The notes below the pieces were generated by a model that was not told where the DNA came from, did not search any database, and saw nothing but the letters and a program-made list of their open reading frames with translations. A DNA stretch of 15,058 nt from an uncultured Eubacteriales bacterium (lineage in GTDB: Bacteria > Bacillota > Clostridia > Oscillospirales > CAG-272): positions 1 through 15,058 of the forward strand of contig CAKSJC010000021.1 of the NCBI GenBank assembly GCA_934462885.1, written 5' to 3'. A program made the translations under genes and the position numbers. Below, piece by piece: positions 1 to 7,159 of the stretch. Positions within the stretch are counted from its first letter, which is position 1, and the number at the start of each line of letters is the position of its first letter.

Positions 1-154
1 AGCAAACCTCAAGTACACAACTAAGTAAAAATACAATTAAAGTATTCTTTATGTTGTGCAGAAAGGAAAAGCGACAGATTGGAGGTTTGCGGCAAGCAAA
101 CCTCAAGTACACAACTAAGTAAAAATATAATTAAAGTATTCTTTATGTTGTGTA
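1..154. repeat. Imperfect 60-nt direct repeat, two copies, 94-nt period
   Basis: Bases 1-60 and 95-154 match except at two positions (34 and 59 of the unit), separated by 34 nt of unrelated sequence. Each copy starts with GCAAACCTC. The spacer carries its reverse complement GAGGTTTGC at 82-90, so 82-90 and 96-104 form a 9-bp hairpin with a 5-nt loop. The second copy also has the perfect inverted repeat GTACACAAC (107-115) / GTTGTGTAC (147-155); its right arm is altered in the first copy. The array runs off the window, so the true copy number is unknown. No family is recognised. Confidence 0.9.
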
Positions 155-155
155 C

Positions 156-184
156 ATTATACCATATAAATATTGCTTTTGCAA
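156..184 (-). promoter_or_regulatory. Sigma-A-type promoter firing leftward into the repeat
   Basis: On the minus strand, TTGCAA (179-184) is followed after exactly 17 nt by TATAAT (156-161), preceded by TG one base away (extended -10, TGGTATAAT). Expected transcription start is near 149, right at the edge of the second repeat copy. Any RNA made would run through both repeat copies and off the window. Function of that RNA is unknown. Confidence 0.6.
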
Positions 185-314
185 TAGATACTCCGAATTT
201 TTTCTAAATATTGGGAATGACCTTTTTTTACATGTAAGTTTAAAGAGAAAAAAGCGTCTTTCTGTGGGAAAAGTCAGGCTTAGTATAGAACAAAGTAATT
301 TTGAAGCGCTGTGA
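185..314. other. AT-rich spacer without a supported gene
   Basis: I see no gene here with a ribosome binding site. Just past the M28 stop codon, on the minus strand, CGCTG and CAGCG flank ATCA and could form a short hairpin, but no U-run follows, so a terminator for the M28 gene is not convincing. Confidence 0.4.
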
Positions 315-1250
315 TCAGCGAAGATCTTCGCTTCCTGCGAAAAGTTCACATATAGCGTCAATGTTCGACTTGTCGAAGACCGTGTCGCGAGGAGTGTGAA
401 TTTTGTCCATATAGTAGCCTATAAACCGACACTTTGACTTCTTCAGCGCGCAGAACGCTATGCTGTTTTTGAAATTGAATTGATCCGAAGGATATATAGT
501 TCCTCGCTTTGGCGATGGAAGGTGCGATTTCCCGTATTTTGAAAAAACTGAGGAAGCGCGTGCGTTGATTTGCGCCCAGTCTTTTGTAAGTTCCGCCCTT
601 TTTGAAGCTATTGATACGATAGTGTCGCCGTCGGAGACGCAGTCGAAGTTTATTACAATGGTGTTTTTTCGTATATCAGGGTATTTTTTTGCAAACGCCG
701 CCGAGCCGAAAAGACCGAGCTCTTCGTTGTCAAAAAGAACAAAGGCACAGTCGGGATCGTGGACGAGGCGGGCGGCAAGCTCAAGGACGCAAACGACTCC
801 GGAGGTGTTGTCGTTTGCCGTGTGCGGATTTGCAGGCCCTGATGTAATGAGATACATCTCGGCAAGAAACGGTATGAACAGTGCAATTTCCGTGAGAATG
901 AACGAATTTGTAAACATTGCCGCAAGAAGCGAAAGACCGAACGGTATCACGAGAAGCACTATTCCGACTACTATCTGATAAATAAGATATACAGGAATGT
1001 TGAACGGCGTTATAAAGTTCGGAACAAAAAGACGCGCGCACGTGTCATAGTGAGCTGTAAAAATCTTTTTTGCACGGCTTGGATCGCCGATGATAATGTT
1101 TCGGCTCTTTATTAGCGTTCCGCTTTCTTCAAGCTTCATTCTGTCGCCGAATATTTCGCGTACATATTCTATAAAATGCGTCTTTTGTTTTTTTGTCTTT
1201 CTTACCTCAAAGTCGCGTAAGATATCTGCTTTAAAATCATTCGTCATCAT
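315..1250 (-). CDS. M28-family metallopeptidase with an internal membrane insertion
   Basis: A 311-residue protein carrying all the di-zinc ligands and catalytic residues of peptidase family M28 (aminopeptidase Y/S fold): HYD (H67, D69), ANDNTSG (D147 bridging Asp), DNEE (E176 base, E177 ligand), NFD (D203) and IHTPRDT (H285), plus YPSD near 253. It should be catalytically competent. Unusually, two hydrophobic stretches (about 86-111 and 117-136) lie between the HxD and ND motifs, which are normally close together. They are probably membrane helices anchoring the catalytic domain. No signal peptide is visible and the substrate is unknown. The start ATG follows AAGGA by 9 nt; a second ATG lies directly after it. 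It is the last gene of the asnS unit, 61 nt after the small membrane gene. A function in cytoplasmic-face or membrane peptide turnover is inference. Confidence 0.85.
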   Translation of the reverse strand: MMTNDFKADILRDFEVRKTKKQKTHFIEYVREIFGDRMKLEESGTLIKSRNIIIGDPSRAKKIFTAHYDTCARLFVPNFITPFNIPVYLIYQIVVGIVLLVIPFGLSLLAAMFTNSFILTEIALFIPFLAEMYLITSGPANPHTANDNTSGVVCVLELAARLVHDPDCAFVLFDNEELGLFGSAAFAKKYPDIRKNTIVINFDCVSDGDTIVSIASKRAELTKDWAQINARASSVFSKYGKSHLPSPKRGTIYPSDQFNFKNSIAFCALKKSKCRFIGYYMDKIHTPRDTVFDKSNIDAICELFAGSEDLR

Positions 1251-1311
1251 TGTAAAATTCCTTATAAAATTAGGGGCGGTGAAATGGATTTTTGCCTGCT
1301 GACCGTTAAAA

Positions 1312-1506
1312 TCACGAAACGCTTCCTTGTCCTATAACAGAGAGGAGTGATATGAAAGTTATTAGAAGGATGCAGAGTGCGGATATTGCGAGCAGGATTA
1401 GGAACTTTTTCTTTTCGCCTGTTTTATGAAATTTTATGAGACCTCCTACACACCACGGGAGGAAGAATGCCGCGGCGAGTGAAGCGTAAAGAATAATCCT
1501 TAACAT
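1312..1506 (-). CDS. Small two-helix membrane protein, translationally coupled to asnS
   Basis: A 64-residue hypothetical protein. It has two hydrophobic segments (about residues 3-24 and 35-58) joined by a short basic loop (KFHKTGEKKK), predicting a hairpin in the membrane with the loop in the cytoplasm. Its ATG overlaps the asnS stop codon by one base (TGATG), so ribosomes finishing asnS can restart here. No separate ribosome binding site is needed, though asnS coding sequence lies immediately upstream. I do not recognise a family. The tight coupling and the clean hydrophobic pattern argue that it is a real gene rather than a chance frame. Confidence 0.65.
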   Translation of the reverse strand: MLRIILYASLAAAFFLPWCVGGLIKFHKTGEKKKFLILLAISALCILLITFISLLSVIGQGSVS

Positions 1507-2897
1507 CAGATCTCGCAGTTTCCAACAGTTCTCGGGAACGGAATAACGTCACGGATGTTCGAGACTCCCGTAAGGTACATAACGCATCTTTCGAATCCAA
1601 GACCGAAGCCCGCGTGACGCGCGGAACCGTATTTTCTCAGATCGAGGTAGAAACCATAGCCTTCCTTGTCAAGACCGAGTTCATCCATGCGAGCGGAGAG
1701 CTTCTCCAAATCGTCCTCACGCTGGCTGCCTCCTATAATCTCTCCGATTCCGGGAACAAGACAGTCCATAGCGGCAACGGTCTTTCCGTCGTCATTCTGC
1801 TTCATGTAGAACGCCTTTATCTCTTTCGGATAATCCGTTACGAATACAGGACGTTTAAATATCTGCTCAGTGAGATATCTTTCGTGTTCAGTCTGAAGAT
1901 CGCACCCCCAGAATACCTTGTAGTCGAATTTGTCGTTATTTTTTTCGAGAAGCTCAACGGCTTCTGTATAGGTAACGCGGCCGAAATCGCTTGATACGAC
2001 GTGATTGAGTCTTTCAATAAGTCCGCGGTCCACGAACTGGTTAAAGAACTGCATTTCTTCGGGAGCATTTTCCATAACGTAGGTGATGATATATTTCAGC
2101 ATATTTTCAGCGAGTTCCATGTTGTCGTTAAGATCGGCGAAAGCGATCTCCGGTTCGATCATCCAAAACTCAGCCGCATGCCGTGTTGTGTTTGAGTTTT
2201 CCGCACGGAAAGTCGGACCGAACGTGTAGATGTTGCGGAATGCCATTGCATAAGTTTCACCGTTCAGCTGACCGGACACCGTGAGGTTTGCGCTTTTTCC
2301 GAAGAAATCCTTTGAGAAATCGACGCGACCGTCCTCAGTCGTCGGAATGTTGTTTAAGTCGAGCGTGGTAACGCGGAACATTTCACCGGCGCCTTCGCAG
2401 TCACTCGCAGTGATGATAGGAGTATGAACGTAAACAAAACCTCTCTCTTGGAAGAACTTGTGGATAGCGTAAGCCGCGAGAGAGCGCACGCGGAACACCG
2501 CCTGGAAGAGATTTGTTCTGGGACGGAGATGAGAGATTGTGCGGAGATATTCGATAGTATGGCGTTTTTTCTGAAGCGGATAATCGGGAGTAGACGCTCC
2601 TTCAAGAATGATTTCGTCTGCGTGTATTTCAAAAGGCTGCTTTGCATCTGGGGTTTCGACGATGCGGCCCTTTACTATAACGGCGGATCCTACGTTGTAT
2701 TTGCATATTTCGGCGAAATTTGAGAGTTTGTCGTCGTAAACGATCTGAACGGGTTCGAAGAACGTTCCGTCAGCCATTGTTATAAATCCGAAAGTTTTGG
2801 AGTCTCTGATACTTCTGACCCAGCCGCCCACTGTGACCGCATTATGATCAATATTTGCTCTTTCGCGGTAAAGCTGTCTGACAGTTGTAAGTTCCAT
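1506..2897 (-). CDS. asnS: Asparaginyl-tRNA synthetase
   Basis: Class IIb aminoacyl-tRNA synthetase that charges tRNA-Asn with asparagine in the cytoplasm. At 463 residues it has the normal bacterial length. An N-terminal OB-fold anticodon-binding domain (about residues 18-102, VGGWVRSIRDSKTFGFI) precedes the catalytic core. Class II motif 2 is seen as TFRAENSNTTRHAAEF (about 229-244). The Asn-type RAENSNTTRH separates it from AspRS. Motif 3 is GFGLGFER (430-437), followed by NIRDVIPFPRT near the C-terminus. The ribosome binding site is a modest GAAAGG about 12 nt before the ATG. It has its own promoter at 2945-2974 and leads a unit with the small membrane gene and the M28 peptidase. No T-box element is visible in the short leader. 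Confidence 0.97.
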   Translation of the reverse strand: MELTTVRQLYRERANIDHNAVTVGGWVRSIRDSKTFGFITMADGTFFEPVQIVYDDKLSNFAEICKYNVGSAVIVKGRIVETPDAKQPFEIHADEIILEGASTPDYPLQKKRHTIEYLRTISHLRPRTNLFQAVFRVRSLAAYAIHKFFQERGFVYVHTPIITASDCEGAGEMFRVTTLDLNNIPTTEDGRVDFSKDFFGKSANLTVSGQLNGETYAMAFRNIYTFGPTFRAENSNTTRHAAEFWMIEPEIAFADLNDNMELAENMLKYIITYVMENAPEEMQFFNQFVDRGLIERLNHVVSSDFGRVTYTEAVELLEKNNDKFDYKVFWGCDLQTEHERYLTEQIFKRPVFVTDYPKEIKAFYMKQNDDGKTVAAMDCLVPGIGEIIGGSQREDDLEKLSARMDELGLDKEGYGFYLDLRKYGSARHAGFGLGFERCVMYLTGVSNIRDVIPFPRTVGNCEI

Positions 2898-2944
2898 AAA
2901 TTTGTATGACCTTTCGTAAAAAATGAGAATATATATAATATGTA

Positions 2945-2974
2945 ATTATATCACAGAAGAGAGAATAAATGCAA
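2945..2974 (-). promoter_or_regulatory. Promoter of asnS
   Basis: On the minus strand, TTGCAT (2969-2974) lies 18 nt before TATAAT (2945-2950), with TG one base before the -10 (TGATATAAT, extended -10). It lies about 50 nt upstream of the asnS ATG and downstream of the terminator of the preceding operon. Confidence 0.65.
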
Positions 2975-3027
2975 TATTTTTCTCTGAAAATGCGGTAAAT
3001 TGAATAAATATTTCATTAAAAGACAGA

Positions 3028-3091
3028 ACGCCGCCTGCGATAGTCGCGCTTTTGAAGAAAATCCGGAGCGCAGGCGTTCGAAAGGCGGCGT
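3028..3091 (-). terminator. Hairpin terminator after the M42 pair
   Basis: About 30 nt past the stop of the second M42 gene, ACGCCGCC pairs with GGCGGCGT (3028-3035 with 3084-3091), and CGCCTGCG pairs with CGCAGGCG (3032-3039 with 3069-3076). The two stems overlap and are partly alternative. On the minus strand the structure is followed by TCTGTCTTTT, a weak U-rich tail. Likely an intrinsic terminator separating this operon from asnS. Confidence 0.55.
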
Positions 3092-3122
3092 ATATGATGG
3101 CGAAAATATGATAACCTGGGTA

Positions 3123-4157
3123 CTATAATTTTTTCAAAAGAAGATTCAGTATGAGATCGATGGCGTTTGTAACGTCTTTTCTTAAGATAACGTTTGCGGG
3201 AGTGTGCATATATTTCACGGGAATGCAGAGCGCGGAGCACTTTATTCCGAGTTCTGAGCAAAGGATACCGTGATCTGCGGCCGCTTCATTTTGCTTTTCG
3301 GCAAAAATAAGAGAAGTTTTCACAGTCGGGCATGTGTTTAATTTTTCATTCAAATTCCTATCAAAGAGGCTGCCGCCGTACATTGACGGAATAAATAATT
3401 CTCCGACGGTTTCCGAATTTATGCCGGATACGATGACGGCATGGTCGGGAATAATGCCGTATTTTTTTTCGATAATTCGCAGGGCGGGCATAGCCGATGA
3501 ACAGTTTAATTCATATCTTGACGCAAATATAAAATATACGTCGAACGAAAGCTCGTCATTATCTGTCAGCGTCTGCATGACATTGCATAAAACAGAGCAG
3601 CCTGCGGAGCGCGACAATGCTTTTCCTTTGAAATAATCGTTTTTATTGCCGAATTTTACAAAATCAGAGCGGAATACCGCATAGTCTCCCGACTGTACAA
3701 GGGAGTCTGACTCCGCTTTGTTTTTTGAGCCGATGTCGATGTAAAGAGAATCAAATCCAACGGCGCCGCCGAGGTGAACGGGTTTGATTCCGAAATATCC
3801 GTTTACGCGCCGCAGATTACTGCCCAGCGTTACGTTTTTCGCCGCGAGTACTTTCGGATTTTTCAAAGTCAGCGGGGAAATTTTTATATATCCGTCATCG
3901 TCGATTTCCTTTACCATGAAGCATTCCTCATCCATATGAGAGATGAGAACAACGGGTTTTTTTTTCTCTTTTCTTTGGGAGCGAGAGGCTATTTTGGCGA
4001 TAACGCTTCCGTTATCCGCACGGAAAACGTCGTCGACATACTTTTCGGCGAATGATATTATCTTGTCTGCCGCCTCGTTTTCAAATCCGGATGGCGCGAA
4101 CGAAAGGGAGAGCGCGCGGATGAGATTGGTCAGTCCGTTATATTTTCTTTTGATCAT
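3123..4157 (-). CDS. Degenerate M42-family aminopeptidase homologue (probable pseudoenzyme)
   Basis: A full-length 344-residue relative of the M42 (TET/glutamyl aminopeptidase, deblocking aminopeptidase) family that has lost most of its active site. The HMD motif (H74, D76) and the C-terminal YMHTP histidine (H318) remain. The usual DDR motif after GKA is SRS (182-184), removing the Asp that bridges both metals. The EE pair reads YE (Y215, E216), removing the general base. The metal-binding Asp in the next strand is serine (VIVSG, S244). The reading frame is intact and well conserved in length, so it is not simply decaying. Its ATG overlaps the stop of the upstream, intact paralogue by 4 nt (ATGA), which predicts coupled synthesis. 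A structural or regulatory partner in a mixed TET-like complex is a reasonable inference, not shown. Confidence 0.85.
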   Translation of the reverse strand: MIKRKYNGLTNLIRALSLSFAPSGFENEAADKIISFAEKYVDDVFRADNGSVIAKIASRSQRKEKKKPVVLISHMDEECFMVKEIDDDGYIKISPLTLKNPKVLAAKNVTLGSNLRRVNGYFGIKPVHLGGAVGFDSLYIDIGSKNKAESDSLVQSGDYAVFRSDFVKFGNKNDYFKGKALSRSAGCSVLCNVMQTLTDNDELSFDVYFIFASRYELNCSSAMPALRIIEKKYGIIPDHAVIVSGINSETVGELFIPSMYGGSLFDRNLNEKLNTCPTVKTSLIFAEKQNEAAADHGILCSELGIKCSALCIPVKYMHTPANVILRKDVTNAIDLILNLLLKKL

Positions 4158-5185
4158 TTTTCACCCACTCCCTTGATTACCAAAGATATAAGCCGTATAA
4201 ATTCAGCGACGTCGCGGAGCGATAGAGACTCGTTATAAGAATGCATTCCGGAGAGCGGAATACTGACAACAGCTGTGACAATGCCGCGGTTTTGATTTAT
4301 CAGATGGGTTGCGTTAGTTCCCGTAGATGTGGATTCGACTACCTTTTGGAGAGGAACGGCATTTTTCTCGGCGAGAGAGATTATTTTTTCGGTAAACGTG
4401 CGGTCTGTTACCGCCGAGAGGGATATCATGGGACCTTTCCCGAGTTCGCCGCTCTCAGCTTTGCCGACTCCGGGAGTCCGTGCAAAATTAACGTCTGTCA
4501 CGATCGCAAGATCGGGATCTATTGCCACAGCGGCACATTTTATACCGCCTTGACCTATCTCTTCACCGGAAGAGAGGGTCACATAAACGTCGTATTCCGA
4601 TTCATCAGCCGGAGTGTTTGCCGCGGCGCATATAAGAGCGGCGGCACACGCTTTGTCATCAAAAGAACGTCCTGTAAGACGATCTGGATTGAGTTCTGAT
4701 ATTGAGCAGGCATATCCAATCGGCGAGGACACCGGAACCATGGAGACTGCTTTTTCGTAAGACATTCCGATATCGACTCTAAACTCTTTGATTTCGGGAT
4801 TTTTTTTATCGCATTCTCTTCCGGTGTATTCGTGAGGCGGTACGAGAACGCCGAAAATTTTTTTGCGTCCGTAAACGAAAACATCGGCGGCGGAGAGGAT
4901 CGTTTTATCGAAACCTCCGACCGGCGCTACGGCGAGCGATCCGTCCGGATTTACTTTTGAGACGAGCATTCCTATTTCGTCAATATGCGCGTCTATCATT
5001 AGTTTTTTTCTTTTTCCGCCTTTTTGTGAATTTTTACGTAGAATAATATTTTTTGCGTTGTCAATGCTGACTTCGTCAAAAAGAGGATCAAGAACAGGCT
5101 TTATTTCGGAAAAAACATGATCTTCGAAGCCGCCAATCGACATCGTATCGCAAAGAAGCTTTAATAATTCTTTATATTCCGGCAT
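4154..5185 (-). CDS. M42-family metallo-aminopeptidase (active-type)
   Basis: A 343-residue cytoplasmic peptidase of family M42, whose members assemble into dodecameric tetrahedral particles and trim amino acids from short peptides. All expected residues are visible: AHIDEIG (H67, D69), GRSFDDK (D176 bridging, D177), SSGEEIG (E208 base, E209 ligand), IVTDVNFA (D231) and GMHSYNES (H315). The start ATG is preceded by ACAGGAGC with about 7 nt spacing. It follows murD after 219 nt with no obvious promoter in between, so it is probably co-transcribed with murD. It overlaps the degenerate paralogue downstream by 4 nt. The exact substrate preference (acidic N-termini as in glutamyl aminopeptidase, or other) cannot be told from sequence. 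Confidence 0.93.
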   Translation of the reverse strand: MPEYKELLKLLCDTMSIGGFEDHVFSEIKPVLDPLFDEVSIDNAKNIILRKNSQKGGKRKKLMIDAHIDEIGMLVSKVNPDGSLAVAPVGGFDKTILSAADVFVYGRKKIFGVLVPPHEYTGRECDKKNPEIKEFRVDIGMSYEKAVSMVPVSSPIGYACSISELNPDRLTGRSFDDKACAAALICAAANTPADESEYDVYVTLSSGEEIGQGGIKCAAVAIDPDLAIVTDVNFARTPGVGKAESGELGKGPMISLSAVTDRTFTEKIISLAEKNAVPLQKVVESTSTGTNATHLINQNRGIVTAVVSIPLSGMHSYNESLSLRDVAEFIRLISLVIKGVGEK

Positions 5186-5404
5186 TTTTTGCTCCTGTTT
5201 TAATTTTCAAGAATCTTGATGTGTGAACATTTTGAAAAAAGGTTGGAATCCGACAGCTTTGACGGAGTTACCGCACCAACGCCGTATACGCGCAGACAAG
5301 CGGTCAGTAATTTTTTTAATTTTACGTTTATCCGTATTTGTACGCACGATATTTTTGCTTGTTTGGCTTATAAAGAAGGGTATCTCGTCGATGGTCCGTT
5401 ATAT

Positions 5405-6826
5405 TCAAAGAGAATTTACGATTTCCTTGAAGCGTCGTCCTCGTACTTCAAAATTCAAAAAAGCATCGAAAGAAGCGGAGGCGGGGGAGAGGATAACCGT
5501 GTCTCCGGGAGAGGCGATCTCGGCAGCTGTTCGCACGGCTTTTTCAAAATCGGGTTCTCTTACTATCTTCAGAGTTTTCTTTACGTCGTCCGTGTATTTG
5601 GGTGAAGAAACAATTGCGTCGTATATTTTTTCACCTGTCTGACCGCATAAAACCACCGAGTGAACGGAAGAGGAGAATATAGCGTCGGCAAGCGGTTCAT
5701 ACGGGATATGCTTGTCGTAACCTCCGGCAATAAGGACAACGGGGCGGTCCGATATTGCGCTGAGCGCTGCGGCGGTTCGCGTGGGTGAGGAATCTATTGA
5801 TCCGTTAATAAAGGTAACGCCGTCCTTTTCTCGGACGAATTCAAGTCTGTGCTCGACTCCGCCGAAGGTTCGGGCGATATTTTCTATTTTGTCCGGCGAG
5901 ACTCTGCCATATGTGACAGCTATCGCCGTGATATAGTTTGCGGTGTTGTGAAGTCCGGGAATCTTTATCACGGAACGATCAAGGATTTTTTGCTTCCCGT
6001 CGGCGGGGAAGAGAGAGTATATCGAGTCGTTCTCAAGCCATACCGCGCTGTCGATTTTGCGAAGAAGTCCTTCGGGCAAGGGCGAGAGAGAAAAAAACGT
6101 TACGGGGATATCGGTATTTTTTTGAATTTCGAAGGCTATTTTGCGTGTTTCTTCGTTGTCGAAGTTTAATACAGCTCTTCCGCATTTTTTTAGGATCCGT
6201 TTTTTTGCTTCGATATATTCCTCCATCGAGGCGTGCCAGTTCAAATGATTCGGGGTAATGTTTGTTATCGCTGCGACATCAACCGGGGCGTCGACCGTCA
6301 TGAGCTGGAAGCTTGACACTTCGATAGCCGCGGAGTCGGCGGGAGTGATATCGTCAAGTCTGTGAAGCATAGGTTTGCCAATGTTTCCGCCGAGAAAAAC
6401 CTTTCCTTCGCCGCCTGCCTCTAACATGAGCGAGGTAAGCGTCGTAGTAGTAGTTTTTCCGTCGCTACCGGTTACAGCATACACGCGGCACGGATGTAAC
6501 GAGAGAAAAAGCTCCATTTCGGAGGTGACGGTACTTCCGCGCTTTCGTGCGGCGATAAGCTCCGGTGTGTCGGGGCGAATACCGGGAGAGCGGAAAACGA
6601 TATTTTCGCATATGTCGTCCATGTAATTCGGACCTGTTATAAGACGGGCGCCTAACGACTTAATTTTTTCGGCGGTTTCTCCAAGCTCGTCTTCGCTTTT
6701 TTTATCGCGCACGGTGAGAGAGCGAACTACCGGTGCAATGTATTCGCAAAGCGGCATATTCGATACTCCCGCTCCGAGCAGGCATACGGATTTGCCTGCA
6801 AAAAGATCATGTAAAGTTTTATTCAT
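5405..6826 (-). CDS. murD: UDP-N-acetylmuramoyl-L-alanine--D-glutamate ligase
   Basis: Adds D-glutamate to UDP-MurNAc-L-Ala in cytoplasmic peptidoglycan precursor synthesis, using ATP. The 473-residue protein shows the N-terminal nucleotide-binding GAGVSN (18-23), the ATP loop TGSDGKTTT (119-127), NITPNHLNWH (189-198), the HRLEF domain-3 entry (326-330), DSSPTRT (345-351), GGYDKHIPYEP (368-378) and SPASASFD (447-454). The frame stays open upstream to an ATG at 6911-6913. The start at 6826 is preferred because it has GAGG 5 nt upstream and gives a normal MurD N-terminus, and because the promoter at 6882-6910 lies between the two ATGs. First gene of a likely operon with the two M42 genes. Confidence 0.95.
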   Translation of the reverse strand: MNKTLHDLFAGKSVCLLGAGVSNMPLCEYIAPVVRSLTVRDKKSEDELGETAEKIKSLGARLITGPNYMDDICENIVFRSPGIRPDTPELIAARKRGSTVTSEMELFLSLHPCRVYAVTGSDGKTTTTTLTSLMLEAGGEGKVFLGGNIGKPMLHRLDDITPADSAAIEVSSFQLMTVDAPVDVAAITNITPNHLNWHASMEEYIEAKKRILKKCGRAVLNFDNEETRKIAFEIQKNTDIPVTFFSLSPLPEGLLRKIDSAVWLENDSIYSLFPADGKQKILDRSVIKIPGLHNTANYITAIAVTYGRVSPDKIENIARTFGGVEHRLEFVREKDGVTFINGSIDSSPTRTAAALSAISDRPVVLIAGGYDKHIPYEPLADAIFSSSVHSVVLCGQTGEKIYDAIVSSPKYTDDVKKTLKIVREPDFEKAVRTAAEIASPGDTVILSPASASFDAFLNFEVRGRRFKEIVNSL

Positions 6827-6881
6827 AAATTCCTCTTTCAGAAAAATTATGTACATTAATAGCATTATATACTGCAATAAT

Positions 6882-6910
6882 ATTATATCCCGTTTTCCTT
6901 CCTTTGGCAA
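6882..6910 (-). promoter_or_regulatory. murD: Promoter of murD
   Basis: TTGCCA (6905-6910) and TATAAT (6882-6887) on the minus strand, with a 17-nt spacer. It is about 55 nt upstream of the chosen murD ATG and fixes the start codon choice, because the longer frame would begin upstream of the -35. Confidence 0.75.
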
Positions 6911-6960
6911 CATAAAAAAAGTTTTTTCCGGATGGTTCTTGTAAAAAATTGCAATTGACG

Positions 6961-7040
6961 AATGCCGCCTTACTGCACCGAAATTAGTGAATGTGAAAAA
7001 GCATTCCCGAGTCCGGCATAGGTGTCAAAGGAGGCGGGTG
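6961..7040 (+). other. Nested inverted repeats upstream of mazF, possible structured leader
   Basis: On the plus strand three nested stems can be drawn: CCGCC (6965-6969) with GGCGG (7033-7037), CACC (6976-6979) with GGTG (7021-7024), and GAATG (6989-6993) with CATTC (7002-7006) around the loop TGAAAAAG. An SD-like AAAGGAGG sits at 7027-7034 inside the outer stem, with no convincing gene after it. I do not recognise a riboswitch class and see no clear promoter driving it. A TTGACG at 6955-6960 lacks a matching -10. Confidence 0.3.
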
Positions 7041-7083
7041 GGGAATATACTGCTTATGGAAAATTATTTTTGTAATGTTTAAT

Positions 7084-7098
7084 ACAGCGTAGCTGTGT
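7084..7098. promoter_or_regulatory. Short palindrome before mazF, possible operator
   Basis: ACAGC (7084-7088) and GCTGT (7092-7096) flank GTA in a perfect small inverted repeat about 60 nt before the mazF start. It could bind a repressor or form a small RNA hairpin. No promoter is clear enough here to place it relative to a -10 or -35. Confidence 0.25.
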
Positions 7099-7111
7099 AA
7101 ATAATAAAGAC

Positions 7112-7159
7112 ATGGAAAATAAAACGGGAAAAGTCAAGGAAAGGAATGGGCTAAAGTGA
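7112..7159 (+). CDS. Possible 15-codon upstream ORF overlapping the mazF start
   Basis: ATG at 7112 opens a 15-codon lysine-rich frame (MENKTGKVKERNGLK) whose TGA overlaps the GTG start of mazF (GTGA). The arrangement would allow translational coupling and occupies the place where an antitoxin gene is expected. It is far too short to be a MazE-type antitoxin, and the sequence before it (AATAAAGAC) is a poor ribosome binding site. It could be chance. Confidence 0.2.
   Translation: MENKTGKVKERNGLK

Noticed and set aside
1..154. CRISPR array at the left edge
   Set aside because: The unit is about 60 nt, longer than known CRISPR repeats, with only one 34-nt spacer visible and no cas gene in the window. 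It is reported as a direct repeat instead.
565..978. Plus-strand frame of 137 codons opposite the M28 gene
   Set aside because: Shadow of the real minus-strand gene, which carries all the peptidase motifs.
5207..5398. A 63-codon open stretch on the minus strand between murD and the first M42 gene, in the murD frame, basic in composition
   Set aside because: No ATG near its beginning, only an internal GTG at 5347 without a ribosome binding site. A run this long is expected by chance fairly often. It might be a remnant, but I cannot support a gene.
6827..6913. Upstream extension of murD to an ATG at 6911-6913
   Set aside because: The extension crosses the murD promoter and lacks a ribosome binding site; the family N-terminus begins at 6826.
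7038..7082. 14-codon frame starting with GTG just after the AAAGGAGG at 7027-7034
   Set aside because: Spacing to the GTG is only 3 nt and the peptide has no recognisable feature.
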